Counted from the first letter of the stretch, positions 47,340-58,880 are shown. The stretch is 64,000 bases of DNA from Temnothorax longispinosus (GCF_030848805.1 NC_092359.1:11779598-11843597), one strand, 5' to 3'. Translations and numbers: made by a program. The notes: generated by a model from the letters alone, not told the origin.

Positions 47340-48165
47340 AACATAAATCTATAACAAATAGCGCAATGAAATCACTGACGTCGTGACAAATTGTTGATTA
47401 AACAAATCAATAATTACAACTAAAAGAATTAAGGACATATGTATTTGCGATTTATTTATTGTAGAAAGTTAAATATTATTTCTCTGTTAATATAAATCAT
47501 AACCAATAACCATTTCTATAAATCAATATCAATATAACTCAGAATAAATAATTTAAATTATAAATAGCGTATTATGCATTTATAATAGTACTGATTAATG
47601 CGCATGTGTTCATAAAAAATATATATATAAGTACTTAACAAATTATAAAAAGTAATGACAACATCATTTTTCTATATTAATACGAAAAAAACAAATATTC
47701 TAAAAATGTTCTACTTTGTCCATTATTGTTAAATATAATACAAGTAAAAGTCCAATATAGTTAATTATAAAATATATAGTCTGATTGCTAAGAAATTATA
47801 GTAATAAGTGTGTACCAGTTAATTCATAAAAATCTGCTTCAATCAATATAAATATCATTGATTCTCTTTGTAAAATTTCTGAAATTATTATAATTGTTAT
47901 CATAAATTATAATTTTCAATAAATAACAAAGTACACACAATACAAGAAACCATATTTTATTCATAAGTCATTATATTGTAAAATTTAAATTTAATATATG
48001 TAGATATGCATACTGGCCATACATGACATTTCTTAAATATAAAACGTCTAAAATAAAAAAAAGCAGACATTATGTTACTAAACATTTTCAAACAATCTTT
48101 AAAAATGTTTGGTAACGTGTGTATTTATCCATCACAGTAGTTCATATATGAACATATTTATATTA

Positions 48166-48300
48166 GAGCCATGGCACACAAAAAACTTAAGCAATAAACA
48201 AATCAGTCAAGAACTTAAAGCAATAACGTAGCAAATCCAAACTGTTGATTTTCTTACCGCTAACGTTTTACTGCTTAAGTTTTTCTATGTGCCAAGGCTC
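48166..48300. mobile_element. MITE copy 2 with TTA target duplication
   Basis: A shorter, diverged relative of the element at 44186-44351. Termini are GAGCCATGGCACACA and GAGCCTTGGCACATAG (as reverse complement), flanked by TTA at 48163-48165 and 48301-48303. It shares ACTTAAGCA and GTTTTACTGCTTAAG with copy 1. It lies between ninaC and the BTB gene. Confidence 0.82.
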
Positions 48301-48633
48301 TTATTTCGCCATATTTTTTTACATTCAATGTTATAAACAATATTCAAATTATTATTTTTGATGAAATTGCTGAAGACAAGTTACTGACAGCCCGATAAAA
48401 AACATAATAAATAATATAATTTACATCTTATTCATAATCATAGATAAAATATATTAAAATCTCAAAAATTAACATATATATATTTTTTTATATTATAATA
48501 TGTATAATATTCATATATTTAAAATTTATTTCATATATTTATTTAACTATATATAATTTTTAAATATAAAAAAATAATTTGCATTTGTTTTGAACACAAC
48601 GGTGTCATCAAGAGTGTCATCACCAATATAAAT

Positions 48634-48639
48634 TTTATT
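48634..48639 (-). terminator. Candidate polyadenylation signal of the BTB gene (ZF isoform)
   Basis: AATAAA on the minus strand about 60 bp past the stop codon of the zinc-finger isoform. Confidence 0.5.
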
Positions 48640-48697
48640 AAAAGATTAGGTGTGTAGATAAGCCTTGATATATAAAACTGTAACTAATAACTATTAC

Positions 48698-48910
48698 CTA
48701 ATCTTTATCTGGTTGAGTGCCATCATGACCACAGTTTTGTTGCGAACTTTGCTTAATTATGTTAACCAATGTATCCAATCTGGTAGGACGCGCTATTTGT
48801 AGGACCATATGCGCTTCTTCCAAAATTAAAAGACCATTGTGTGCGTCACTGGCTGATAGATTATGAGCTGATATCACATGCCGTCTCCAAGCTGCGTGTG
48901 TAGGGAGAAC
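48698..48910 (-). CDS. Terminal zinc-finger exon of the BTB gene
   Basis: Begins after an ACACGTAG acceptor, supplies WRRHVISAH (the histidines of finger 2), then a 54-residue tail and TAG. It is too short and too split to be noticed as a gene alone, but it completes a CX2CX12HX4H finger with the preceding exon, which supports the junction. Confidence 0.85.
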   Translation of the reverse strand, partial: VLPTHAAWRRHVISAHNLSASDAHNGLLILEEAHMVLQIARPTRLDTLVNIIKQSSQQNCGHDGTQPDKD

Positions 48911-51900
48911 CTACGTGTATAGAATGATTGTAAAAATAAAATAATTACCCGTTATATAAATTTAAATAACAAACAGAATATTAAATTTCTTTCGCCAGTG
49001 AATAGAATAACAATTAAAGTACTTTAAATCGACCGTAACTGGCAATATATAACGTCTTTTTCGATATGACCATTGAAAAAACCATGAGCCAACTCACTTT
49101 GTCGGATTCACACAGCACTTTTTTCGGATCAATCGTCAAGACATTATTAATTTCGACCAACGCTTTTGATCGGATAATGTAATTTCTGAATTAAATAATT
49201 TTATTTTATTGCGAAAAAATATCACCCCAGCCAGGGTTCGAATCTGGAACCTCCCGTATACCGTGCGGGTGTCGTGCCAATTCGACCACCGGTCATATCA
49301 AAAAAGACGTTATATATTGCCAGTTACGGTCGATTTGAAGTACTTTAATTGTTAAATAACAAACATATAATTTAATTCATTTGCTTTTTATCTCAAAACA
49401 GATCAAAGAACTTCACGCACTCACTTGTAAACACCATTTGCAATTAAGAGACGATGAAATAGTATGAACAGCTTTTATGTGCCTTCTGCGGAAGCCCCAA
49501 CTCGTATATGCCCTGTCGCAAAAAGGGCAAGGAAACGGTGGATATGCTGCTGGGCCACCTTTTATAGTCTCGTCCGATAAATCTGTACTGTAAGACTCGA
49601 CAAACGCGGGAAAACTAGGTTGCGAAACTCCAGGATTGTACCTCAGGAAATTCGAGGACTCCGGTTGCTCTAACATTTGTTCGGCACGAGAATAATTTGG
49701 TAAGTCAGGTGATGAGTCCTCCAATATTTTCGAGATATTCCACAAGGAGCTCCGTTCAACTGCGAGGGAATCTCTCCTGTGCGTTTGGGGATCTGGAGAA
49801 GTATGGCGAGCTTCGGCTATTACTGTCACAATCGGCTTTGACGATCCTGTAAAGAATTCCAGTGTACCGTTGAATTGCTTCTTCATAAGTGGAATTTGAT
49901 GCGTAAATTAAAAGTTGGACACAATAATCAATGATATAATAGTATAATTTCCCCCCCTTCCTTCGATAATTTCTTGACTTCATGCTTTTCTACTTACAAT
50001 ACAAAAATAGAGAAATAGTATTTATATGACGCATAATCTATTTTTTCCGCTTTGAATAATACCATTTACTTGCATTAATTATATTACGTTATTCTACTTT
50101 ATTTATAGTGAAATAATATTTATAATGTAAAATACATGGGAAATATTTAAGTTTATTTGCAAAAAGATCCAAAAAGTTACTTTATAAGTAAGTACTGTAT
50201 GTAAAAAGCAACGTTCGTAGATTTTTGTACATATAGATATGCAATGAGCAAAGAAATACGATAAATATATCAGAAATAAAGAGACAATTAAAAATGTAAA
50301 ATATGTTTATTTGCGACCAGTCGTTTGTCTTGTCTACAATAATATTGATTTAAATAATATCGCTTCGAAGCTGTCGGTGTGCTCCAATGATCAACGCTCG
50401 TACCGCGCAAACGAGAGAAAAAAAAATCGACACGACTTTACAAGTAAACGGAGATCAAAGAACACTTTCGCGCGGGTCTCGAGAATAGGACGCGCGATAG
50501 AAATCGCACGTTGATTCGCAACGTATACCCTAATAGTTCGTGGCGCATGCTGAGCGACCCTCTGCTGTGATTTAAATACTCTACAAGCAAGTGTCTTAAA
50601 TCACTATTCCTGTCGTAAGAACTACGGATTTCCTTTTCTTCTTTAAGTGTACATAGAGCTGCCGTGGTCGTGCAGCACGTTCACGCACGCATGTGATCAA
50701 CACGACCGAAACGTATCCTCGTACACATATGTTACATACATATATCATACGTATACCTCTAACTGAATACGCATACCGCATACGCACGCCCGTGTATATA
50801 CCGCACATTTCCGCATAACGAACGCATATATATATACATATACACGCGCATCTTGTCCGTGTGTTAATAATGTGTGTGAGCGAGTACGTGATGTGTATAT
50901 TCGAGTGCGAAAGAGAAAGAGAGGCTCGCGTGTCTCTCTGACATACGCCAACTTTTTAATAATATCGTACCGCGTTTTACCGTAAAAGCGAATTCTCGCA
51001 TGAGCCGTAACTAAAGAGTAAGAAGGAATGTTATTTCAAGGTGCTATACGTGAAACAAAGGTACATAGGCGAATGAATGATCGACTTTACACGTGAACGC
51101 GTCGTGGAAGAGAAGCGGGGGAGATTCTGTAAACACGCGGGATGCGAGTGTGAAGAGAGGATGGGAAGAGAGATCAAACGAATTACCTCGGAATTTTCCT
51201 TAATAAAGGTGGAAATTAGAAAGAAACTACGAGGAAGGCTTAGAATTATTCGATCGTTCGCCACTCATCACGCCGAGCGGCGAACCTGAAGCGTATAAAT
51301 AATTCGATCGCGTCTACAATGCTCTTCCTAGTCACCCTGTCACCTCGAAATCTACAGCCTAGAAACCGCGGATCGGAAAGCGCACGTTCCAAACCTATTG
51401 CACGTTAACTCCACGATTTTAATCACGCCGACTGATCATCTCTTCTTCCCCTGGCTACATGCTACGCGCGTGAATCTTACTGTCTACTTACATCAATTGT
51501 TTTTTTTTTACAATGTCCTAAATATAAAGCGCGAAAGCTCATACCAAAGAGGAACAAGCGAGGAACGAGTCGTCCTACGACGCTTGTGTGGGAACCGGGG
51601 TGACGGGCTTAAAAGAACGATCCTATTCCAGCCAGTGGAAACGTTTCCGTTTGACCCCTGACCTAAAACGCCCTAGTCATTGAGTGTAGACCGAGCGTCT
51701 CTGAAACAAATACCTTTTCAAGCCCCTATTACTAGTGTCAATTTTTGTTACGCAATTCTTCCAAGCCTCCTCCCACTCGACGCTGTTAGGCGCTATGCCG
51801 CTAAAGTGCAACAGGACCTCCCGAATTAAGTGTATCTTGTTGCTATCGAACTGCTGCTTGCCCATCTTGCCATTGACGTTGCAGAGAATCCTCTCTTCCG

Positions 51901-54465
51901 GCGTAAAGAGGATCTTCATGAGGTCGCAGGCCAAGTGATCCATCGGCCGGGACGACGCCCAGGTCGAGATTATGTCCGGGCTTGGCAGGAGATCGGCGTA
52001 AGGTAGATGCTGATACGAGTAAAGCAGCGGTTTGACGTCCGAGAATCCACTTAGCCCGGACAAGCCAGATAAACCGGAAATGTCTTCAGCAGGGCTGTTC
52101 CCAGACCCTGCCACACATATCAGCACAGCGCGCTTTAGACACGGGCTGCCCCACACACGTGAATTACGCGCACAATAAAGAAAATGCGAGCGAGGGTACA
52201 TTAAAGGCTATAATGAAGGACCGATCACGCATCTTCCATCTCACGTATGCGCTGCTCACGCATGCACGCACATACGGTTGTGCACCGCCGATCGAAGCGT
52301 GACGCCGAAACCGGCCTCATTCTCTTTAAAATCTTTCCGAATTGCAGAAATTAAAGTCGCAATGATTTTACTGTCAGTTTTTTTTGCACGAATTACAGTT
52401 ATTACAAATCAATCGCGCTTCGGGATGAAGCTAACGATATACTTCCGTATGAAATATTCCGCGAAATACTTTTGCTGTAACGCAACGAGCCACGAGGACA
52501 TTTACCATTTTGCACCAATTACGTCGCTCTCATTGTCTTTTCGATAGAGTTCTCTTTACTCGTGCACGCAATCTTTGTCTCTACCTCTCACACACGGAGC
52601 CCTTGCAGCACAGCAAATAAAGAAAACGTGGCGCGCCAAAACGAGCAGAACAGAACATATGCGAAAGCGAACAGAATATTCGAAAAAGCTACTATCTGCG
52701 GTACCAAAGAAAAAGCTTTGATACTACAGTAGCCGCCGGCATACGCAAAGACAGCGAATCTGTGTATACAATTGTATACAGCATTTGTGCATGTGGTAAT
52801 ATTAACTATATATTATATGCGATAATGAAAACGACATTTTAAAGAACAATATATGCTAGTGTTATCTGATATCCGGTTCCCGTAAAAGCAAATTGTATCC
52901 ACAATAAAGTAAAATTTATTACTTTAACAAAACTATTTTCCAAATAAATTAATAATAATAATAGCTCGTATATTTGTCAAACTTAATACGTTCAATTACT
53001 AATAAAAATGACAATCTACGTATTAAATGTGCTAATAATTTGCAAATTCAAGAAATTATTAAAAACAAGTTACTTTCTTTCAATAATGGAATATTTAAAT
53101 TTGATATTTTTAGTGCTAATATATTATAAGAAGATACTGGAGTGTAATTTACAAAATTAATGTTGGAAATTCAAATGTTGCAACGAATAATAATCTATGA
53201 TTATTGATTAAATTATAAGTAAAAGAAGTCATTTTCAAATACAATTAAAAAACTGTAAAAATACTTAAAAAACTACAAGGTATGATGTCTCGTAAATACA
53301 GATATGTTTTTATGTGTTTAAGTCATATCTCTAAATAGCTAATTAAATGAATTTGTACTTAATATAAAACCAAGACATTAGCAACAATATAGCAGTGAAA
53401 ATGCAAAAAGAGAAGACTTGGTGTGTCATTTAGTGTCATACATGATTTTCTAATACAGAAAAACATAAAATATAATGTACAAGAGCTGGCTATTTATACA
53501 TATGTCCTGTAACGTGTACTAAATAGCATAAAATAAGAAAGATTTGATCGGTATGTATGATACTAACCTTGGTTCCCATCCGCTTGTCCTGTGTCTAGCC
53601 TTTCTGCTGGATCCTTATCTAAAGGAGATCGTTTCTGGAGATCGTCTACCGTCATTTCCAATGGTTCTATCTGAAATACATTTGGATTAAATGCTGTATT
53701 TCATATACATAATTGTATGTTACACGCAATTATTTTATCATCCCTATCACAATTTTCTATCTTCTGAACTAACTTTCATCTCCAAACGATGATATACTGG
53801 ATTAGGTAATGTTTCAGGCAACATGTACTCTCCATCTTTCCCGCTTTGATCGCTGGCAGCGGATTCATTTGTATTTTCCGACTGAGATATTCTAGGTGTT
53901 AGCACTTTCTCCAAAATCGAGTTGTTCTGTTGTTTGCTAACTTTCTGTTTCTTTTTAGGTGTCTCCTCCTTGCTCAGCGACGCATCTTCGGCCACAGCCT
54001 GTTCTAATTCAGCCAGTCGTTTGTAGGACTCCTTTGCAAAGATGTCTCCGCCAGACAAGCCCCGAATTTGTAATGTCTCTGCTGCTTTTAAGAGCGCTGG
54101 TAAATTCTTTTGCTCAATATTTACCTCCCCTTTGTAAATAAATATTAATAGTGCCTCCAACTCGCTGAAGTGTACATCCTGAAGTATTATAACCGGATGC
54201 TGACACGGGTTTGTCTAGAAAATAAAAGAGAATAAAACTGTCAGGCTATATTATTCAAATCATTAATCTATATCATTAATTAATTGATCGTAAGTATTCG
54301 CGCATATCAAAATTGTCACTTCTTTAAACATTTTAACCAATGAGCCATCTGCTTCTCTTCTTACTTTCAATTTAATTAACTATTTTAATTTTATTGTAAG
54401 CAATTTTCCAAGATAAATGTGTCGTTTTAGAAATGACGTTCAGAGTATTATTTATAGTGACAGCA

Positions 54466-54510
<45 letters not shown>

Positions 54511-55315
54511 GGAGGAATATATACTAATCAAATTTCTAATATAAGTAAAGTATAAAAACTTATAATTTTATCTTGGATAAATTACAGTTAGTAAATATTC
54601 AAGAATCATTCGTTTTTATCGTACGTACAATAATTGATTAGTTCTTTATTTAGAGCTACTTTTATCATTAATTATCATCATTTCAAAGAAAAAACGAAAT
54701 ATAAATAAAACTCATGCTTAAATGCTAAAATTAGCATTTTGTACTGCAGCGAGTTCAACTATCGACAGCCTGTCAGAGAATGATCTATCATCTGAGAAAT
54801 GGAAAAGGAAGAGACATAATACCGACAAAAATCGAGATAAGCGAGGAAGAGCCAAACAACTAGTAGCCTCGTGCAGTCAACAATCGTTAGGATTTTCTCG
54901 ATAATAGTCGCGGTGATCCTCTAACCTCGATGCGAGAGCGCTCCGAAGGCTACGCGACAGCTGTCAAACGCAATCGTTTCGCCCGCCTGTCGTCGAGGGG
55001 CATGACAAGACGCGTGCGACGCGAGAACGGGCCTCGGACGAGCGACGTGGACGCGTCCGACTAGTGACCGAGGATCTCGTCGTACGCGGGATTCGCGGGG
55101 TCGATCACGCGGACGACCTTGACTGAGAAACTTACCTGGAAGACCTTCTTGAAGAAGGGACTGCTGGCCGAGAGTATCACCTTGTGCGCCGTGAGGCACT
55201 GGCCGTCACTCGCGAGTGTCACGTCCACCAGGCCCTCTTCCTCCCACAGGCTCTCGAAGCTGGTTGCGATATTGCTGAGAAAACTGTTCCACTTTAGACA
55301 TATTTGACTTGACAT
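48698..55315 (-). CDS. BTB/POZ transcription factor, two-zinc-finger isoform
   Basis: Exons, in transcription order: 55136-55315, 53774-54214, 53568-53670, 49425-49846, 48698-48910. All junctions are GT-AG and in phase, giving about 452 aa. Residues 1 to about 115 form a BTB domain of the insect TTK/lola type (MSSQICLKWNSFLSNI, VDVTLASDGQCLTAHKVILS, IFIYKGEVNI), used for dimerisation. A charged linker follows (PKKKQKVSKQQ resembles a nuclear signal). Two C2H2 fingers close the protein: Cys348, Cys351, His364, His369 and Cys377, Cys380, His393, His398. The second finger is split by the last intron. This is expected to be a nuclear DNA-binding regulator. I cannot name the ortholog. Confidence 0.88.
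49008..49354. mobile_element. TIR element with tRNA-like interior
   Basis: Inverted ends of about 62 bp match almost perfectly (TAACAATTAAAGTACTT and ACCGTAACTGGCAATATATA on each arm). Just outside, TAAATAACAAACA occurs at 48963-48975 and 49353-49365, a possible 13-bp target duplication. Between the arms, minus strand about 49225-49292 reads like a tRNA: GGTGGTCGAATTGGCACGAC (D-arm side) and TTCGAACCC (T loop). The anticodon stem has a mismatch, so it is not a confident functional tRNA. It is in the last intron of the BTB gene. Confidence 0.75.
49425..49846 (-). CDS. First zinc-finger exon of the BTB gene
   Basis: Begins after TTCTTTACAG in phase 1 (GSSKPIVTVIAEARH), continues with a Ser/Pro-rich linker, and ends with finger 1 (CPFCDRAYTSWGFRRRH) and the first two cysteines of finger 2 (CKWC). 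The donor is CAA followed by GTGAGT. Confidence 0.87.
49847..51676. other. Intron / BEN-isoform 3' region
   Basis: No coding exon recognised. It would contain the 3' UTR of the BEN isoform and intron sequence of the zinc-finger isoform. Stretches of alternating purine-pyrimidine (50680-50870) produce chance open frames. Confidence 0.45.
51677..52107 (-). CDS. Alternative BEN-domain terminal exon
   Basis: Preceded by GTGTGGCAG acceptor at 52108-52116. Phase 1 entry gives GSGNSPAEDISGLSG. The open frame continues to the stop at 51677. The exon carries the whole BEN-like domain and so provides a C-terminus alternative to the fingers. Confidence 0.83.
51677..55315 (-). CDS. BTB/POZ transcription factor, BEN-domain isoform
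   Basis: It uses the same first three exons (55136-55315, 53774-54214, 53568-53670) and then a terminal exon 51677-52107. The phase-1 Gly codon is completed exactly as it is by the zinc-finger exon. The product is about 384 aa. The exon begins with a GLSGLSGLSGFS repeat and ends in a BEN-like domain with LMKILFTPEERILC, NVNGKMGKQQFDSNKIHLIR and EAWKNCVTKID. BEN domains bind DNA or partner proteins in transcriptional repression. The BEN call is from motif pattern only. Confidence 0.82.
53568..53670 (-). CDS. Short linker exon of the BTB gene
   Basis: A 103-nt exon between TGTATTTCAG and GTTAGT, reading IEPLEMTVDDLQKRSPLDKD. Its phase (0 in, 1 out) fits the upstream BTB exon and both alternative terminal exons. 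Confidence 0.82.
53774..54214 (-). CDS. Second BTB exon and linker
   Basis: Follows TTTTCTAG. It encodes TNPCQHPVIILQDVHFSELE, LLIFIYKGEVNIEQ and LKAAETLQIRGL, the second half of a BTB domain, then a Lys/Gln-rich linker. The donor is AAA followed by GTTAGT, chosen because it keeps the frame; reading past it gives a stop within 27 bp. Confidence 0.9.
54465..54509. repeat. (TAA)n microsatellite
   Basis: Trinucleotide run of about 45 bp in BTB intron 1. Confidence 0.95.
55136..55315 (-). CDS. First BTB exon with start codon
   Basis: ATG at 55315 opens MSSQICLKWNSFLSNI. The exon encodes exactly 60 residues and ends KKVFQ before GTAAGT. The insect BTB signature (CLKWN, DVTLA, LTAHKVILSASSPFF) is intact. 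The surrounding sequence to about 55550 is GC-rich, consistent with a promoter and leader. Confidence 0.92.
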
Positions 55316-55609
55316 GTCGCGCGGCACGATCGGACGGGGCACTCTCTCTCTCGTATTGTCGGGACGCTGTCGCACCGTGCGGTGGTGTCCGCGGGCCTTC
55401 TCACGCGACAACGGAGACGGCGAGCGCCAGCGAGCGCGACAGTGGGAAGTGGGACCACCGCAATCGTGCCAGGCACGCACAAACATCGCCGGAGTCGGGA
55501 GAGCAACCACGAGCAGCATGGCCGTCCGTGGAGTATAAGCGCGCCAAATTCAAACGCTTCAGCGTTCCATAATCCAGCAACGTCACGTCTTGTCGTAACG
55601 GAATAAATA

Positions 55610-55856
55610 TAATAGTAGCAGTAGTAGATTTTTTGATCCTCTTGAGGTTACAATTTTTTCTCTTTACATTTTTTACAAAACTTAAAACCTAATCTTACTC
55701 TCTACTTAACTTAACTTAAAGGCTGAAGGCACTAAATTCTTCCAGCCGGAAGAAATAACCTAAAAAAAACCTTAACTTAAGTCTATTTTTATGCGTGGAT
55801 GTGGGCCTCGTGTCTCCGCACACACTCGCCCCACATCCACAGTCGCTCTATTTACA
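55610..55856 (-). mobile_element. Truncated retroposon with 17-bp target duplication
   Basis: TCGTAACGGAATAAATA occurs at 55593-55609 and again at 55857-55873. The 247-bp insert has no inverted ends. Read on the minus strand it runs from a GC-rich part (GTGTGCGGAGACACGAGG) to a T/A-rich part ending in a short CTACTACTGCTACTATTAT run, as expected for a 5'-truncated non-LTR element or SINE. It lies just upstream of the BTB gene. Confidence 0.75.
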
Positions 55857-56809
55857 TCGTAACGGAATAAATAATTATATGCATCTCGACCAATAGAACA
55901 TTCGTATGCAATACGAATATCTTACTACCTTGAATATATCGCCGCAATACGTATATCTATTACTCGATAAAATCACAGAGTATTTTGATATACATATGCC
56001 ATGCACAATAATCTTCGAGTATTTATTAATTATGATTTATCTAATATAAAATTATAAGTTTTAGTATTTTAAAATTACAAATTTTATGAGTATTTCTTGT
56101 GATTTACTTTATCGTATTATTTTGATATATATTTTATGTGTGCGTGTTTCCTCGAATGTTTTTTTCACGTTACATGGCATGTGTTACATGAAGATATAAA
56201 TAAAATTCTATTATAAATTCTGACACGAATCCTAGATTCTAGTTTAAAATAGCTTTAGAATAGATCCGTAAGCGTTCAACTGCATTGAAAATAAAATAGT
56301 AGATAATGGTTGAAACTACTTTTTGTTTCTATTTTATTCACACGTAAATCATAATAATTATCAAAATGTCCAATAAACTCATCCTCTCATCACAACATAG
56401 GAATATTATAATTATTAAAATTCTAATATTATCTTCGACGATTAATTTATACAACTTGACATTTACGCTTTAACGTTCGCGAAAGTGAAAGGAAAATTAC
56501 TGCGTAACTAAGACGGATAATAACGTCTCCAAAATTTAATTTATTATGCCATTCTTATGATTAAAGAATTTTTCTCGCGATATAAAGGCAAATAATCATG
56601 AAAATTTCTTCAAAAAGGAGCAAAATCTGGAAAGTTTTAAATACTCCGGAGTCGTAATGAGAGCTCCCATCGTTATCATCGTTATACGTTTATTTTCACA
56701 ATCTAGTCTACGAGACGTTATTTCTCGTGTAAGAAAGCAGCGCGGGTAGCGTTGGATCGAAAGGCAAAAGTCGTTCCGCGGCACGGTAGGCTCGCATTAA
56801 AGCGAAGCT

Positions 56810-56990
56810 GAATGTGCATGCGTGCAAGTGCTTACGTGCGTGCTCGCGTGCATATATTCAACTGCTGTACAGGCCAACGCGACCCGACAATTCCCGCGTG
56901 CGTGGTCGCGTGCGTGCCGTGCGTGCGTGCATGCGTGCGTGCGTGCGTGCCCGCTCGCGTGCATGCATGCTTGCGTGCGTTCGTGCCTAT
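56810..56990. repeat. GTGC-rich alternating tract
   Basis: Imperfect tandem GTGC, GCGT and CATG units give an alternating purine-pyrimidine stretch, with (GCGT)n most regular at 56919-56950. Such tracts can adopt Z-DNA. Chance open frames arise on both strands. Confidence 0.8.
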
Positions 56991-57286
56991 AACAAAGTTT
57001 CATGATCGTTAAAGTTCCACCGGGTTCTACCCTGCCTGCTTCACGACCGAGCCCGGCGCACGAAAATACGGTACAAAAATCTAGCAGCATTTCGACGCGT
57101 TTGTTTTCTGAAGAAAAAATATAACTAATTGTGTGACTGACTGAGTCATCTTTTTTATGATTTTTTTTTCTAACAAATGCGACAGGACATTGCCTGAATC
57201 TTATTACATAGTTGTAAAATCGACGCGACTAGAACGAATGTACGAGAAAGCAAACAAGAAAATAATTTATATTTGCTCTGTCGGTA

Positions 57287-57530
57287 CACTGAGAAGAAGA
57301 ATTTATTAATCCGAAAAAATATTTAGTTTAATACGTGCAACTAAACATTAGTTGTTTCAACAATTATTAAGTTGCACTAAAAAAAGGTATAGTGCATTCT
57401 TTTGTCAACCGTCAAAATTTTTTAATCAAAAATTAATTAATTCAACTATATAATGTTTAGTTAAACTTACTAAAATGTTTAGTTGCACGTATCGAACTAA
57501 ATATTTTTTCGGATTAACAAATTTCTCAGG
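57287..57530. mobile_element. 244-bp MITE with TA target duplication
   Basis: Inverted ends share AATCCGAAAAAATATTTAGT and ACGTGCAACTAAACATT, with outer ends CACTGAGAA and CCTGAGAA. TA flanks at 57285-57286 and 57531-57532. Probably Tc1/mariner-type. Confidence 0.8.
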
Positions 57531-58342
57531 TAGGGCTTCAAGTGTTTTGTCGCAATTAATTCTCTTGACTAATTCTTAACAAACATATTTATATGAAAAG
57601 TAGACGCCGCAGTAGGTAATAAACAAAGTATAATTTTATTTTATATTACTTTCCGCAGACGAATTATAATTTCAAATAAATTCCCGTCCATTGTCTCATT
57701 CAAATGTAGCCTTTATCGCGTGTTTATGATTTCTAATTAGAAAATATCGTTGAAGAACAATTCCGTACACGTTCTACATATGTGATATATCTTCATGCAG
57801 AAATGATTACAGCTAGACAGAACATGATACTTCAAAGATTACCTCGCTTGGAATATTATTCCGATTTTTACGGAATAATGTTGCATGAGAAGAAAATCTT
57901 CCGAATAAAAGTCACGCGATAACCTCCAATTTTCGAGTACCGCATTTAGAATCGTCGCTACTTCCTGTCACGGTAGAATTTCCGCGATGCTTCTTATCGC
58001 AATGTACTGTTTAAAAAACTATGTATGTATCTGTACAAATCAACAAATGGTTCGATTTATATGATTTGACATAAATATTCATTCATTTCAGGATTTACAA
58101 ATTTAACAAAAACTTTAAAATTAATAGTTTTATAATCATGTGAAATATATTTCTATATTTGAAATAAGAATGTTTATATAATATATATTCCCAATCAATA
58201 TTCCTTCGCATAAATAAATGATTTTTTTTAGCATTTATACTCATTCGCTTTTATACGATATGCCAGTTGGATGTTCTTTAGCATGAATGATATGAAAAGT
58301 TGATATCTTCAAACAATTCAAGTAGATTGTTTGTTAGCCTTT

Positions 58343-58880
58343 TGAATTAATAAAAAAATAAAGAATAAAATTCAAAAATTGGAGGAGGCAAATATAAATT
58401 TACAAAAAACCATTAGCGAATATAAAGATTTTCTCAACATTTTTGAGGAAAAAATTGATAACCTATTAAAAGGAAAGGAACAAGTGAGTATCGACATTGT
58501 GTTGCAAGATATTTTTGTTTTTAAAAATATTTAATTATCTGCTGTAATTCCATTTGTTTAGAATAAGGCAGCGATTGCGAATCAAGCAAGTATATACGAG
58601 GAACCCTCAGACCACGAAGTGGGTAATGAGGCCGTAGGCGAGATAACTAACCGAAATAAGCATAGAGTAAAATTTTCTTCAAATATATTTAAATACGTAG
58701 TTTAAATCATTATATAACCATTTCTTTTTTTGTTGCAGTATCAATGTCTTCATTGCGATAAAAATTATAAATATCATTCCAGTTTAAGCAGACATATAAA
58801 CAACGAACACAAAAACGCTAAACGCTATGTATGTCCTCGCATTGTCATTATATATATTTAAAAGAAAGGACACGATGAAA
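58343..58880 (+). pseudogene. Coiled-coil / C2H2 mini-gene, copy A
   Basis: Three exon-like blocks: 58343-58483 (KLEEANINLQKTISEYKDFL, a coiled-coil pattern), 58562-58666 (NKAAIANQASIYEEPSDHEV) and 58739 onwards (YQCLHCDKNYKYHSSLSRHI, a C2H2 finger). They have GTGAGT, TTTAG, GTAAAA and GTTGCAG borders. A second finger after RYVC is broken by frameshifts. No start codon is visible for the first block and a TGA precedes it, so it looks like a decayed fragment of a larger gene. Family unknown. Confidence 0.55.

Larger units (their letters stand above)
47149..48633. other. Convergent 3' region between ninaC and the BTB gene
   Basis: AT-rich sequence with the ninaC 3' UTR, a second MITE copy and no gene. 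The two genes converge with only about 1.5 kb between stop codons. Confidence 0.6.
55316..58342. other. Upstream flank of the BTB gene
   Basis: The first 250 bp are GC-rich and probably contain the promoter and 5' UTR. The rest is AT-rich with a retro-insertion, a GTGC-rich tract and a TA-flanked MITE, listed separately. No protein-coding gene is recognised. Confidence 0.5.

Noticed and set aside
49225..49292. Functional tRNA gene
   Set aside because: The T-loop motif is good, but the anticodon stem has a mismatch, the base before the presumed anticodon is not T, and it lies inside an inverted-repeat element.
55061..55519. Longer N-terminal extension of the BTB protein upstream of 55315
   Set aside because: The frame is open upstream, but the conserved BTB start MSSQICLKWN with ATG at 55315 fits insect relatives; the upstream part is GC-rich leader.
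56797..57090. 97-codon minus-strand frame rich in His, Ala and Arg
   Set aside because: It is a translation of the GTGC-type alternating tract, so low complexity.
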